Below, piece by piece: positions 34,284 through 44,640 of a DNA stretch of 64,000 nt. Location: assembly GCF_030253575.1 (NCBI RefSeq), contig NC_080560.1, positions 39,851,001 to 39,915,000 of the forward strand. Reading direction: 5' to 3'. Under the pieces are notes generated by a model, which saw only the letters and a list, made by a program, of their open reading frames with translations, did not search any database and had not been told where the DNA came from. This DNA comes from Rhododendron vialii (lineage: Eukaryota; Streptophyta; Magnoliopsida; Ericales; Ericaceae). Position 1 is the first letter of the stretch. Every line of letters begins with the position of its first letter. The translations under genes and the position numbers were made by a program.

Positions 34284-35164
34284 GCTAATCAACGCGCATC
34301 TCAACTAAATCCTCAAGGGAGACTAGCACAGCGACTCACCGCCATGGCCACCCACTTAAATTCTGGTTTGCTTCCAGGGAGAATCGAACCTTGTCATGTT
34401 GCTGGCACAGATTTGCCTTTACAATTGGGGCAACCCATGGGTAGGGATCTCATGGAAAACTCCTCATGTGATCTTATCATACATCTGACGCCCTAATCTC
34501 GCCCTTTTAGCAAATAGACGGTCAAAATTGATGCCCTTTCGGTCTCCAGAAATGCTTGGAGATGGCCTCATTTGGCCTCCTTTTTATTAATCTTTAGAAA
34601 ATGTAACACAAATGATATTGTGCTAAGCCTTTTTGTAGTAAAATGTTACATCTCTTCGTGGTGAATGTTACATTGCTTTTTGATAAATGTTACGGGGTGT
34701 ATGTCATATATCCAAAATGGGTTATTTATTGTAGTTTGACCTCAGTCACATAATACTATCTTTTTAATGTTTGATCTAATCATCTAACTTTCTTGGATCA
34801 TTTATGTGGTTATTCTTCAGATTTGCCATTGGCTGACCATACCCTAGTAAAAATAGCACTCCTTTCGGCATCCCCTCCAACTATCCCCCGACCAGCAATA
34901 CCCGACCCCAGCGATCTACGTTATTGCTGGACCTTCAACTGTCTTCGCAAAAACTACAGCCAACTTTGTCTACTAATTTTTTTTTTATATCTAAAACTTT
35001 TCCCTATAATATTCTTCAATTCTTCTTCTCATTAACTTTAATTAAATATATAGTCAATATTGATCTCATTTGGAAGTTATTGTTGAGACATTGCCAATAA
35101 TGTACACTTGAAAGTAAATATTAGCCTTTATATGGTAGGGTCACACATATTACACATACACAAA
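34284..35164. other. End of the DLH segmental duplication and following spacer
   Basis: 34284-34534 matches 21955-22118 and ends the duplicated DLH-D block. 34535-35164 is AT-rich with no gene or recognised repeat. Confidence 0.55.
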
Positions 35165-35588
35165 TTAGAAAGAGCAAAAGGCATGGTTGGCTTTGCAGTT
35201 TAAATAAGTGGGTAAAAGTGGGATCTATTTCTAGAATTGAGTCTCAATTCCATGGGTGTCCATCCTAATTTGAAAATTCAAAGTCTAGTCTCCATTAATT
35301 GTATCCTAGCATTAAGAGATATGATTGCATATAGAATAATTACGAGATTGTGATTTCCTTGATTGAAGGGGATCTTAATGTACTATTGTGTATATAGATA
35401 AGTTTGTGAAGTCAGTCAATACAAAACAACAACATTCAAAATCGGAAAGTCTATGAGTACATATGCATTTTGGATCCGTTTGAAAACCTACAAAAAATTG
35501 GATGTTTCGCAAACATATATAGTTATCGATATCGGGTTGAGTTAATTTTTAACAAGGATCTTAAACAAAATACGTATGTACACGGTGT

Positions 35589-37540
35589 TGTAGACACCCT
35601 ATTCTGGACAGTTCAAATTAGTTTACTTACGGTCTTTGATTCCCTAATGATGATTAAGGTCAAGAACATCCCGAGGTTGTTATTGTGTTTTGAGTTTTGA
35701 ATGTTCCGAACCTCATTAAACCTCATTCGAACCCTTTTGAACTCCATTTCAAACCAGAACCAAATGGCTTCAGCAAAACCCTACTTGCTTACACCAGTAC
35801 TGTGATGGAGTGCGCTAGTAAACTGCCATGTGTCAGTCATCATCCGTTGACTCAGTTGCCACTGGCACACGCAGGGATAATTCTGGCATACGCCAGTCAG
35901 GGCCAGTCAAACGTCATTATTCAACCACGTGCACGAGACTTTTGCGGCTACCCCAGTGCACTGGACAGTTCCCTGATCATTGCAAACGTGTAAGAATGTC
36001 CCCCTCTCTCCTACAACTCCTTTCAAGCCAAATCCCATGCATTTAATGCATGGAGACTTCCCTCTAAACCCAACCAACTCTTAATCAAGCTAGTTACTAG
36101 CTCTCTTACCAGCACTCCTTGCCTATATATACCCCCTTTGCATTTATATGCAAAGGGTTACACCCATTAAGAGCTTTCAAGTCTATTCTCTCTCTCTTGG
36201 TTTCTTGCTCTTTTTTTCTTCATCCATTGGAGGAACAAATAAGTAGCCTCTCCATACACCCTACTTATTGTCAAACATTCCTTATCCATCCCTCAAACCC
36301 CAAGCTCAAGTTCAAAACACATTCCATCAACCTCAAAACAAAAAGGTATACCATCTTTTGTAACTTTCTGTTCTGATCCCTAAGGGGGGCTGGCAGGGTC
36401 AAGGCTGGTAATCAATACCAGTCTTGGCCCTGAAACTAGCAAGGTTTCAAAGATCGTGCGTAGTGATCAGTGGCATACACCAGTAAATTTAAGCTGTACG
36501 TCGGTCTCGACTGTATGCGCAAAACTGGCATGGGGATCACTGATCAACTATTTTCTGCTTTCTTTCTATTTTCATCACCTTATTGCATGTTAAAACCAAT
36601 TTGCCGCTTTCTGTATTTTAGAACTGTGTAGTTATTTGTTTATTTCTTCTACTTTAGAAGGCTTTTGGGATCTTTTTGGTCATGCTCCAGAGCCCAGATG
36701 ATGCAACTGACGTATGGTCTTTGGTGACTGGCGTACGACAGTTAGATCAAAGTCCAATGGCTGGCCTTTGTTTGGTAGCTTAGTCTTGGCCTTTATTCCA
36801 CGCTGTTTATGGAGTGTTTTGTCCATTTTGTTTCCTTAGATTCATTTCTGCTGTTTGTATTTGTATAAGTCTCGTTATATAAACTGCGTGGTTTGTCTTG
36901 GGTGAGCACTAGTCCTTTCCAGAGCCCAGAGGGATGAGAGCAGAAGCTGTGAGTTTAGATTCACCGGCGCATGCTAGTTGTGGAGTGGAGTACGCAGGTT
37001 ACTTCTGTATGCAGTGACGAGGCCAGTATACAAGTTTCCTCCTGCGTATCTCAATCCAGATTAGTGTGTTCTTAGTTTGTCTAAAATGCTCACAGGTGCT
37101 TATTCTCAATCTATTTTATTTATTTCAATAAAGCAAATCATCCATCACATTTTGTCACATGAATGCAAACTTGTTACAGTTTTAATCCCATTTAACTGCT
37201 CCCGGCCCTAATTGGCTAAAAAATAATTAATGAGAGAAAAATGCAAATGTTTTACGAAATGCCCGAGTAGAGACCGATCTCCGGATTGGGCGAGAGGGGT
37301 GCCATAAAACCTTTCCCTTCTCGTAACCTGGCTCCCGAATTTCAGATATCGAAGGTGACGACGGTCTAGTCTACAAGCCTTTTTCAAATCAACCACGTAG
37401 CAAATGTTTCAAGTTCGATTCCTTGGGTATTTCACCGCTAAACCCAAGTGGCGACTCTGAATTGAAGAGTTTCGCCGCGCTTTTTCAAAAAAAAGGGCCG
37501 CACCCAATTTTTCATAAAATCTCCTGGGCGTGTGCCCATA
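35589..37540 (+). mobile_element. Probable solo LTR of a Ty3/gypsy (Tat/Ogre-like) retrotransposon
   Basis: It starts TGTAGACACCC, which I associate with Tat/Ogre-type LTRs. It is flanked by the perfect 5-bp repeat GGTGT (35584-35588 and 37541-37545), while unit B at 39430-39445 has the uninterrupted site CGCGGTGTATATACGTG. The 1952-bp body contains promoter-like TATATATACCCCC near 36125 and the phrases GAGAGGGGTGCCATAAAACC and AGTGGCGACTCTG typical of these elements. It ends CCCATA, where CA would be expected, so the terminal C may have mutated. There is no coding capacity. Confidence 0.68.
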
Positions 37541-37713
37541 GGTGTATATACATGAGTGTATGTACCTGTAGCAGCACTCATTCAAAACTAATTAGAAGCC
37601 TACTTGCACAAATAGTCAGTGAGGTCCACTTCGGGTCCATAAGCTATTCAGTAATTTCAAATTAATTATATTCGAGTCACTTCCAAAAAATCAGTTCAAT
37701 TGAACATCTTTAA

Positions 37714-38143
37714 GGGTCTGTTTGATTAGCGAAAGAAATATAATGGAAAGTGAAAATGATAGAAAGTGAAGTAAAAGAAAAGAAAAAGAAAATGTAATTT
37801 TTTTCTCACATCCATTTGAATAGGATGAAAGTTTTGTAAGAAAATAATAGAGAAAACAAAATATCATTGTTTGAAAAGGAGGAAAGTTGCCCAAATTAGA
37901 AAAGAAAAGGTGCAAGGAAGAGGGTAAAGAGGGAAGTTAGAGTAGTTATTATTGATTTTCTTGAGAAAATAAAGTTTTCCTGCACATTTTATGAGAAAAA
38001 GTGAGGCAAACTCTCAAGTTTTAGAGGGTTATACGAGAAAGTTCACTTTTTAGGATATATTCTTTTTAAGTGAACACAAAAAAGTATATTTTTTTTTGTC
38101 TTTCTTGCATTTTCTACCATTATCTCGCTAATCAAACGGACTC
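37714..38143. mobile_element. Harbinger/Tourist-like MITE, copy A
   Basis: Left end GGGTCTGTTTGATTAGCGA and the reverse complement of the right end, GAGTCCGTTTGATTAGCGA, are flanked by TAA at 37711-37713 and 38144-38146. A 3-bp TAA duplication fits PIF/Harbinger MITEs. The interior is AT-rich with GAAAGTGAA-type repeats. Confidence 0.75.
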
Positions 38144-38916
38144 TAAGTACTCGATCCAATTGTTTATCTTTTTTTTCCAAAACTCCTTAAGAATTCAAGA
38201 TCCGGCTTGCATGGCCCGTTCCATTCCGGGGAATCTTTTGCTTCTTTGGATTCTCTCTTTTTTTTGTCATATGGCATACACTAGCAGAGGTTGGTGGAGT
38301 GTCAATATGTTAGTCAGCGAGAGGGTCAGAGGCTTTCCATAGCCCTAAAATCCCAAACCTGCTCCCGATTGGACTCGAACTCAGGTCACCACTGAAGAGC
38401 GAGAAATGAGACAACCAACTTGACAAGCTCGGTTTCTCTTCTTCGGATTCTCAAACAACTAAAAATTCACTTCTTCCTTAGATGCACCCAGCTACAATCA
38501 CAAAATCAATTCGATTTTTGGACTTTACTTTCATTCAAAATAAATTACGTACCTTTCTGACATCGAAAGATTGTATATTATGGAAGGGAAATCCTTCCCC
38601 TTTACATATGCACATGTGGGATCGATTCTTCTATTAGTAGTAGTTCATAGTATTTAATTAGAAAGAGCAAAAGGCATGGTTGGTTTTGCAGTTTTAAAAA
38701 AGTGGGTAAAGTGGGATCTATTTCCAGAATTGAGTTAATATATTGCATGGGTCTCCATGAAATTTGGAAATTCAAATTCTAGTATCCATTCAAGAGATTC
38801 TTTGATCTCTGCATATCTACATTATTTAATTTATAATCGTTAATAGAATCTTAGCATCAGGAGACATGATTGCATCATTGATTGCATCATATATAGAATT
38901 ACGAGAAAAGTACGGA

Positions 38917-39080
38917 GAATGCTAGGTACAAAGAAAATTTACCCCGAAAGTACCCCGAAAACAGCAATCAATGGTTGAGAATCACTTTGATGATTGTATC
39001 ACACATATCAAAGTGAATCTCAACCATTAGTTGATCTTTTCGGGGTAGTTTCGGAGTAAATTTTCTTTGTCCATAGTATT
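38917..39080. mobile_element. Short foldback MITE
   Basis: The arms ACAAAGAAAATTTACCCCGA and its complement in TCGGAGTAAATTTTCTTTGT extend about 65 bp each around ATCACACATATC. Central matches include AATGGTTGAGAATCACTTTG against CAAAGTGAATCTCAACCATT. It is absent from the matching place of unit A. Confidence 0.75.
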
Positions 39081-39162
39081 TCTATTTGTGTATATAAGTT
39101 TGTGAAGTCAGTCAGTCGATACAAAACATCATTCAAAAAACCGAAAAGCCTATGAGTGTGTG

Positions 39163-39252
39163 TATATATACATAGTCCAGATCCCATAAGGAATTCCTTA
39201 CGGCCTACTGTAAGGAATCCCTTGTGGGATCCGGACTGTGTGTGTATATATA
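39163..39252. repeat. Short inverted repeat (hairpin)
   Basis: AGTCCAGATCCCATAAGGAA..TTAC pairs with GTAAGGAATCCCTTGTGGGATCCGGACT, extended by flanking TATATATA tracts. The arms are about 38 bp with a short loop, GGCCTACT. Confidence 0.75.
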
Positions 39253-39905
39253 TCCATTTTGGACATGTTTCAAGTCCTACAAAAATTGGATGTTTCCCAA
39301 ACATGTGTAGTTACCAATATCAAGTTGAGTTGATTTTTTACAGGGACCTTAAATAAACTATTTTGAACAAAATGAGCGGTTCAGATCTTTTTGGTAGGAC
39401 TCGAGACTGGTCCAAAATACATATGTACGCGGTGTATATACGTGAGTGTACGTACCTGTAACATAACAGCACTCATTCAAAACTAATTAGAAGCCTACTT
39501 GCACAAATAGTCAGTGAGATCCACTTCGGGGTCCATACAACAACACAAGCCGTCCAGTAATTTCAAATCAATTATATTCGAGTCATTCCCAAAAAATTAG
39601 TTCAATTGAACATCTTTAAGGGTCCATTTGATTAGCGAAAAAAATATAATGGAAAGTGAAGTGAAAGAAAAAAACAAAAAATGTAATTTTTTTTCTCATA
39701 TTCGTTTGAATATGATGAAAGTTTTGCGATAAAATGATAGAGAAAATAAAATATCATTGTTTGAAAAGAGGAAAGTTGTCCAAATTAGAAAAGAAAATGT
39801 GGAAGGAAGAGGGTAAAGAGGGAAGTTAGAATAATTATTGTTGATTTTCTCGAAAAAATAAAATTTTCCTGCACATTTTGTGAGAAAAAGTGAGACAAAC
39901 TCTCC

Positions 39906-40756
39906 TAGGACTGCTCGCGGTCCGGTTCGGTTCGGATTTCTAGGAATCTGAGGACTAAATCGCTAGTCACGGTTTTTACAAAATGAAATCCGTGTCCGGA
40001 CCAAAAGTCCTACGGTCCGATTCCAATCCGATCCGTGACTCGCAAATCGGTTACGGTTGTCCACGGATTTTAGCAAAAATAAAGCTCAAGCATATATCTC
40101 ACAATAAAAGGGAAGAATGTTACATTCAGAATTAAGTTTAACACCACCAGAAATTATTTGTTACATAAACTATCAAAGGCTTACTTCAGAAATCAAATTC
40201 AAAAGAATCTAAAACACTAGTAGGATTGTATCATTATAGTACATTACATAACATAAAAGAACCGGAAAAGAAACAAACTACTGAAACTCAACTAAGGTTA
40301 CCCGTAAGTTTTACTAAAAAATTACGATTTACTCCCTATATTTTATGTACATCTACACTATATCCCATTATTAAGATAAATAACTAAAATTGGTGGGAAA
40401 AAGTGTTAACATTACTAACAATTTATTATATAAATACACACATATATATTATTTATATAAAATAAATATCTCACGGTCATAAATAACTAAAATTGGTGGG
40501 AAAAAGTGTTAACATTACTAACAATTTATTATATAAATACACACATATATATTATTTATATAAAATAAATATCTCACGGTCCGGTTCGGTTAATCCACGG
40601 TTTCGTAATGAAAATCCATGGACCGAATCATGAGTCACGGTTTTCTAATTTTTCAATCCGTGTCCGGACCATTAATTCATGGACAAAATCTAAAAGGTAC
40701 GGATTGGTTCGGTCCGGACCGGTTTCATGGTTCACCGAATTTTTTGAGCAGCCCTA
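39906..40756. mobile_element. hAT-like element nested in the MITE
   Basis: Ends TAGGACTGCTC and, reversed, TAGGGCTGCTC, with subterminal GGTCCGGTTCGG repeats facing inward on both sides, as in the hAT element of DLH-B. Unit A has no such segment. The flanks AACTCTCC and AGTTGTAC do not match, so the 8-bp duplication has been lost, probably with a small deletion. Confidence 0.65.
40376..40581. repeat. 103-bp perfect tandem duplication
   Basis: ATAAATAACTAAAATTGGTG..ATATCTCACGGTC occurs twice in direct succession (40376-40478 and 40479-40581) with essentially no differences, inside the nested hAT element. Confidence 0.9.
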
Positions 40757-40922
40757 AGTTGTACGGGAAAATTCACTTTCTAAGATATTCGTTCTAATTA
40801 AGTGAACACAAAAAAGTATGTTTTTTTTCTCTTTCTTTCATTTTCTACCATTATCTCGCTAATCAAACGAACCCTAAGCACTCGATCCCATTGTTTAACT
40901 TTTTTTTCAAAACTCCTTAAGA

Positions 40923-41066
40923 ATTCAAGATCCGGCTTGCAAGGCACATTCCATTCCGGGGAATCTTTTGCTTCTTCGGATTCTTTTTTTTTTTTCAAGT
41001 TCCGGCTTTCAAGGCACATTCCATTTCGGGGAATCTTTTGCTTCTTCGGATTCTTTTTTTTTTGGT
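40923..41066. repeat. 71-bp tandem duplication
   Basis: Two copies of a block containing AAGGCACATTCCAT.YCGGGGAATC and TTGCTTCTTCGGATTC followed by a T tract. Unit A (38195-38260) has one copy. Confidence 0.85.
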
Positions 41067-41585
41067 CATACGGCATACATCTACAGAGGTTAGTGGGGTG
41101 TTAGTATGTTAGTCAATGGGAGGTTCAGAGGCTTTCCATAGCCCTAAAACCCCAAACATGCTCCCCATGAAACTCGAACTTAGGTCACCATTGGAGAAAG
41201 AAAAATGAGACAACCAACTTGACAAACTTGATTTCTCTTTCTTCGGATTCTCCAACAACTAAAATTCACTTCTTCCTTAGATGCACCTAGCTACAATCAC
41301 ACAATCAATTCGATTTTCGGACTCTACTTTTCATTCAAAATAAATTACGTACCTTTCTGACATCGAAAAAGATTGTATAGTATGGAAGGGAAATCCTTCC
41401 CCTTTACATGCATATGCACATGTGGGATCTATCCTTCTATTAGTAGTAGTTCATAGTATTTAATTCAAATGAATCTGGATCTGGATGCATGTTGACTGCT
41501 AGCTAGCTACACTTACCAAGCATGTGATTCATGAGTTTACTTACTTGCACAACCTAAGACAATGAAGTTTCCTTGATTGGGAAAC

Positions 41586-41624
<39 letters not shown>
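41586..41624. repeat. (AAT)n microsatellite
   Basis: About 13 uninterrupted trinucleotide units. Confidence 0.95.
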
Positions 41625-41822
41625 TCCCTCACCAACCCAATTCAAGTTTTTTCATGGATAAGGCATGGTATTTTATTTTTATTTTTTTTAATCCGCAATG
41701 GATAAGGCATGGTAGTGAATGTAAATTTTTTGGGATGGTCTTGTGCTTGTACACGTACGAGTAATAAATCGGTGCGTTGGCTAAAACTTTGTTTCTACGT
41801 ATATATGGTGTTGTTGCTATAT

Positions 41823-42200
41823 GTACCGACCACGGGGAGGGAAAACGTACCGACGGCCGCCGGCGGGCCGTCTCCGGCCACCGGACGGCCGATCCGAGCC
41901 GTTCAAAAATTCTAAAAAATAAAACCGAGGGGGTCATCGCGGGAATCAAGGGCATCCGAGGTGTTTAGGGTGCTTGATCAAAGCACCCTTTTTTCGTGTA
42001 TATATGTGTGTGTACATATATACACGAAAAAAGGGTGCTTTGATCAAGCACCCTAAACACCTCGGATGCCCTTGATTCCCGCGTTGACCCCCTCGGTTTT
42101 ATTTTTTAGAATTTTTGAACGGCTCGGATCGGCCGTCCGGTGGCCGGAGACGGCCCGCCGGCGGCCGTCGGTACGTTTTCTCTCCCCCAATGGTCGGTAC
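41823..42200. repeat. Nearly perfect long inverted repeat, 378 bp
   Basis: The arms start GTACCGACC and end GGTCGGTAC, and pair over about 185 bp each. From 41844 inward to the turn near 42010 I find one mismatch (GTCATCGC against GTCAACGC). The outer 20 bp has small indels. The outer half of the arms is strikingly GC-rich (GGCCGCCGGCGGGCCGTCTC) in AT-rich surroundings and the turn is TATATATGTGTGTGTACATATATA. It could be a young foldback element or a hairpin-RNA source. No clear target duplication was seen. Confidence 0.92.
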
Positions 42201-42589
42201 TCATAGATTTATTATAGCCCCACGAATGGACGAGAGTGGAGCGCCTTTTAATAACATGATCTTCATCGGAGAAAAATTGTAATAAGCCACCAATTTCTTG
42301 AATTATCTCGGCGGATCATCGATGAGAAATTTAATACACAATAATTAAGATGTCAATACTTATCAATCTTGCTCCAATTAGCTAGAAAGGATATATTAAA
42401 ATTTTATTCCTTAATTTCCAAATTTGAATTGTGTTGTTGGTTCTATGTAAAGAGAGAAAGAAACATGACAATTGTCAAAATTACAAATAAAAACAAAAAT
42501 ATACTCTAATGCATATACTTATTGTTTTTGCCACTTTTGCATTTTGAACATTATTCTTCTTTTCTTTTTGGTCAAACAGAAATTTGAAC
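42201..42589. other. AT-rich spacer
   Basis: No gene, repeat or regulatory element is recognised. Confidence 0.4.
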
Positions 42590-43150
42590 ATTATTCATTC
42601 GATAGTTTCAAATAATAAGTGGTAGCTATTTTGTGTATTAGACATTTCATTTCGCTAGTGTAAGCAGAATTGTTCTAATTTCTAAATTAGAAGTCCAGAA
42701 TGCAATGATATTCAAAATGTGAATAATTTATACTGCAAAATGGAAAACTTGAACTAAAACAACAAAACAAAGGATCCTATTGGGGCACGAGCACCCACTA
42801 GGCCTACTCTCTCCGCCACTGCCTGCATAAATCATTTAGATTTGGAAAATGCTTTGGAACTATCGATATGTGGTTTCACCTGCATCACGTGGGACCCGCA
42901 TGCCTCATACTGCTTTGAGCACATCTATGTTGGATTCCGTGTCTGAACATCTGTGCTCGTTAGAGTTTAAAATCCTCGCGTAAAACATGAGAATATTATT
43001 GCTTGTAAAAATTAAAGAAATTAAGGAAGGTAATAACGTAACATTTGATTCTATCTTCTCTAGATCATCTTCAATTATGTTCATCATTTTCATAGATGAC
43101 GATGTTTTCATGAACTCGATTTTTTGCCAATTTTCAAATCGCACCCGACC
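42590..43150. repeat. Duplicated non-coding segment, copy 1
   Basis: Matches 43945-44630 in the same orientation. Landmarks include TTCGATAGTTTCAAATAATA, TTGGGGCACGAGCACCCACT and CATCTATGTTGGATT. It contains the empty site for the MITE at 43993. No coding frame is conserved between copies. Confidence 0.85.
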
Positions 43151-43944
43151 GAACTAACAACTCGAAACCACCCAAAACCCTTCATGTCAGGTCGGGTCGG
43201 ATACATACGAGCTAGCTGAGCATTCTTGACCGACCCCCCCCCCCCCAAAAAAAAAAAGAAGATATTTTTTAACTAAATTTTGGCTAAAGTGGAGGGGGCT
43301 TGAGAGTTTTCCACAGGGTAGTCCACATTCCAATGATAGAGCACATCATGCCAATTGCCAATGTACTGAGTAGTTCATTGGGAACGTGGTCATGTCAATA
43401 GCACTAGCAAAAATGTAATAGAGTGGTCATATCAATATATAGCATAGCACTAGTAACAGAGTGTAATTTGAAAAAAAGAGGTAATTTTAAGTCTTTTTAT
43501 TTTAAAAAAAAGATAATTTTAAGTTTAAAATTATGCTTTGAAACTATCGATATGTGGGCCATTGCTCTTTCTTTATAAATCTTTTTTTTTTAAAAAGAAG
43601 GTAATTTTAAGTTTAAATATAATGAAAATAAAAAATATTTTATTATTATTTTTTGCACTGTTTAAAAGATCTCAATATGATTTATCAAATAAGATTAATA
43701 TTGGTAAAAAAATTATTTGTGTAAACACATAATTTTTTAGTTTAAAATTACATTCCTTTTTTTAGAAACAGAAACGTAGCCTAGTCTTTCTAAAACCTAA
43801 CCTTGCTACTGAGACCTAACCTCCTCCCACTACTACTACCACTGCATTGTCGACTAGACATAGGAGTAATTTATTTCAATCATGTGCTGTATTTATGTAC
43901 ACACCCCATAGGCTGAAAAGACTACTAAAACAGGAAATTCGAAC
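43151..43944. other. Spacer between the duplicated segments
   Basis: AT-rich, with a C tract next to an A tract near 43236-43257. Fragments near 43600-43760 resemble 2930-3070 and 56050-56220 (CTATCAAAYAAGAT..ATTGGTA), so this is a dispersed repeat. No gene is seen. Confidence 0.5.
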
Positions 43945-44640
43945 CTTATTGATTCGATAGTTTCAAATAATAAGTGGTAGCTATTTTGTGTAGGAAAATT
44001 CTAAAATCAGCCCAATGGGCTGACAATAATGAGAGTGTGAATGTGTTTTAAAGGGTGTATACAGTACACAGAAATACGTGTTTTTCTTGTCTTTTAGTTT
44101 GTTTATTGTCAGCCCAGTGGGCTGATAATAGCAAGACCGTTTTGTGTATTAGACATTTTATTTCGCTAGTGTAAACGGAATTGTTCTAATTTCTAAATAA
44201 GAAGTCCAGAATGTAATGATATTCAAAATGTGAATAATTTATACCGCAAAATGGAAAACTTGATCTAAAAAAACAAAACATAGAATCCTATTGGGGCACG
44301 AGCACCCACTATGCCTACTCTCTCTGTGCCACTGCCTGCATCATTTCGATTCAGAAAATGCTTTGAATATGTTGATGTATGGTTTCACCTACATTACTTG
44401 AGACCCATGTGCCTCAGACGGCTTTAAGCACATCTATGTTGGATTTCGTATCTGAACATCTGTGCTCATTAGAGTTTAAAATCATTGCATAAAACATGAA
44501 AATATTATTGCTTGTAAAAATTAAAGAAATTAAGGTAATAACGTAACATTTGATTCTATCTTCTCTGATCATCTTCAATTACGTTCATTATTTTCATAGA
44601 TAGATGACGATGTTTTCATGAACCCCAATCTGCCCCCTTC
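43945..44640. repeat. Duplicated non-coding segment, copy 2
   Basis: Second copy of 42590-43150, enlarged by the 147-bp MITE at 43993. Confidence 0.85.
43993..44139. mobile_element. 147-bp MITE with perfect 9-bp target duplication
   Basis: TTTTGTGTA occurs at 43984-43992 and 44140-44148. The paralogous site near 42630 has it once, uninterrupted. Subterminal arms ATCAGCCCAATGGGCTGACAATAA and TTATTGTCAGCCCAGTGGGCTGAT are inverted. Nine-base duplications point to the Mutator superfamily. Confidence 0.88.

Larger units (their letters stand above)
35165..38657. repeat. Tandem duplication, unit A (interrupted by an LTR)
   Basis: 35165-35588 matches 38658-39437, and 37541-38657 matches 39433-41465, both in the same order and orientation. 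Landmarks include AGAAAGAGCAAAAGGCATGG, CAAAACTAATTAGAAGCCTA and TTCACTTCTTCCTTAGATGC. The interruption is exactly the element at 35589-37540. The unit seems purely non-coding. Confidence 0.85.
39620..40874. mobile_element. Harbinger/Tourist-like MITE, copy B, split by a hAT element
   Basis: Ends GGGTCCATTTGATTAGCGA and, reversed, GGGTTCGTTTGATTAGCGA, are flanked by TAA (39617-39619 and 40875-40877), exactly as in copy A. It is about 825 bp longer because of the nested element. Confidence 0.75.
38658..41470. repeat. Tandem duplication, unit B
   Basis: Second copy of the 35165-38657 unit. It lacks the LTR but contains a hAT insertion (39906-40756), a 71-bp tandem duplication (40923-41066) and the hairpins at 38917 and 39163. 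No gene is supported. Confidence 0.85.
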
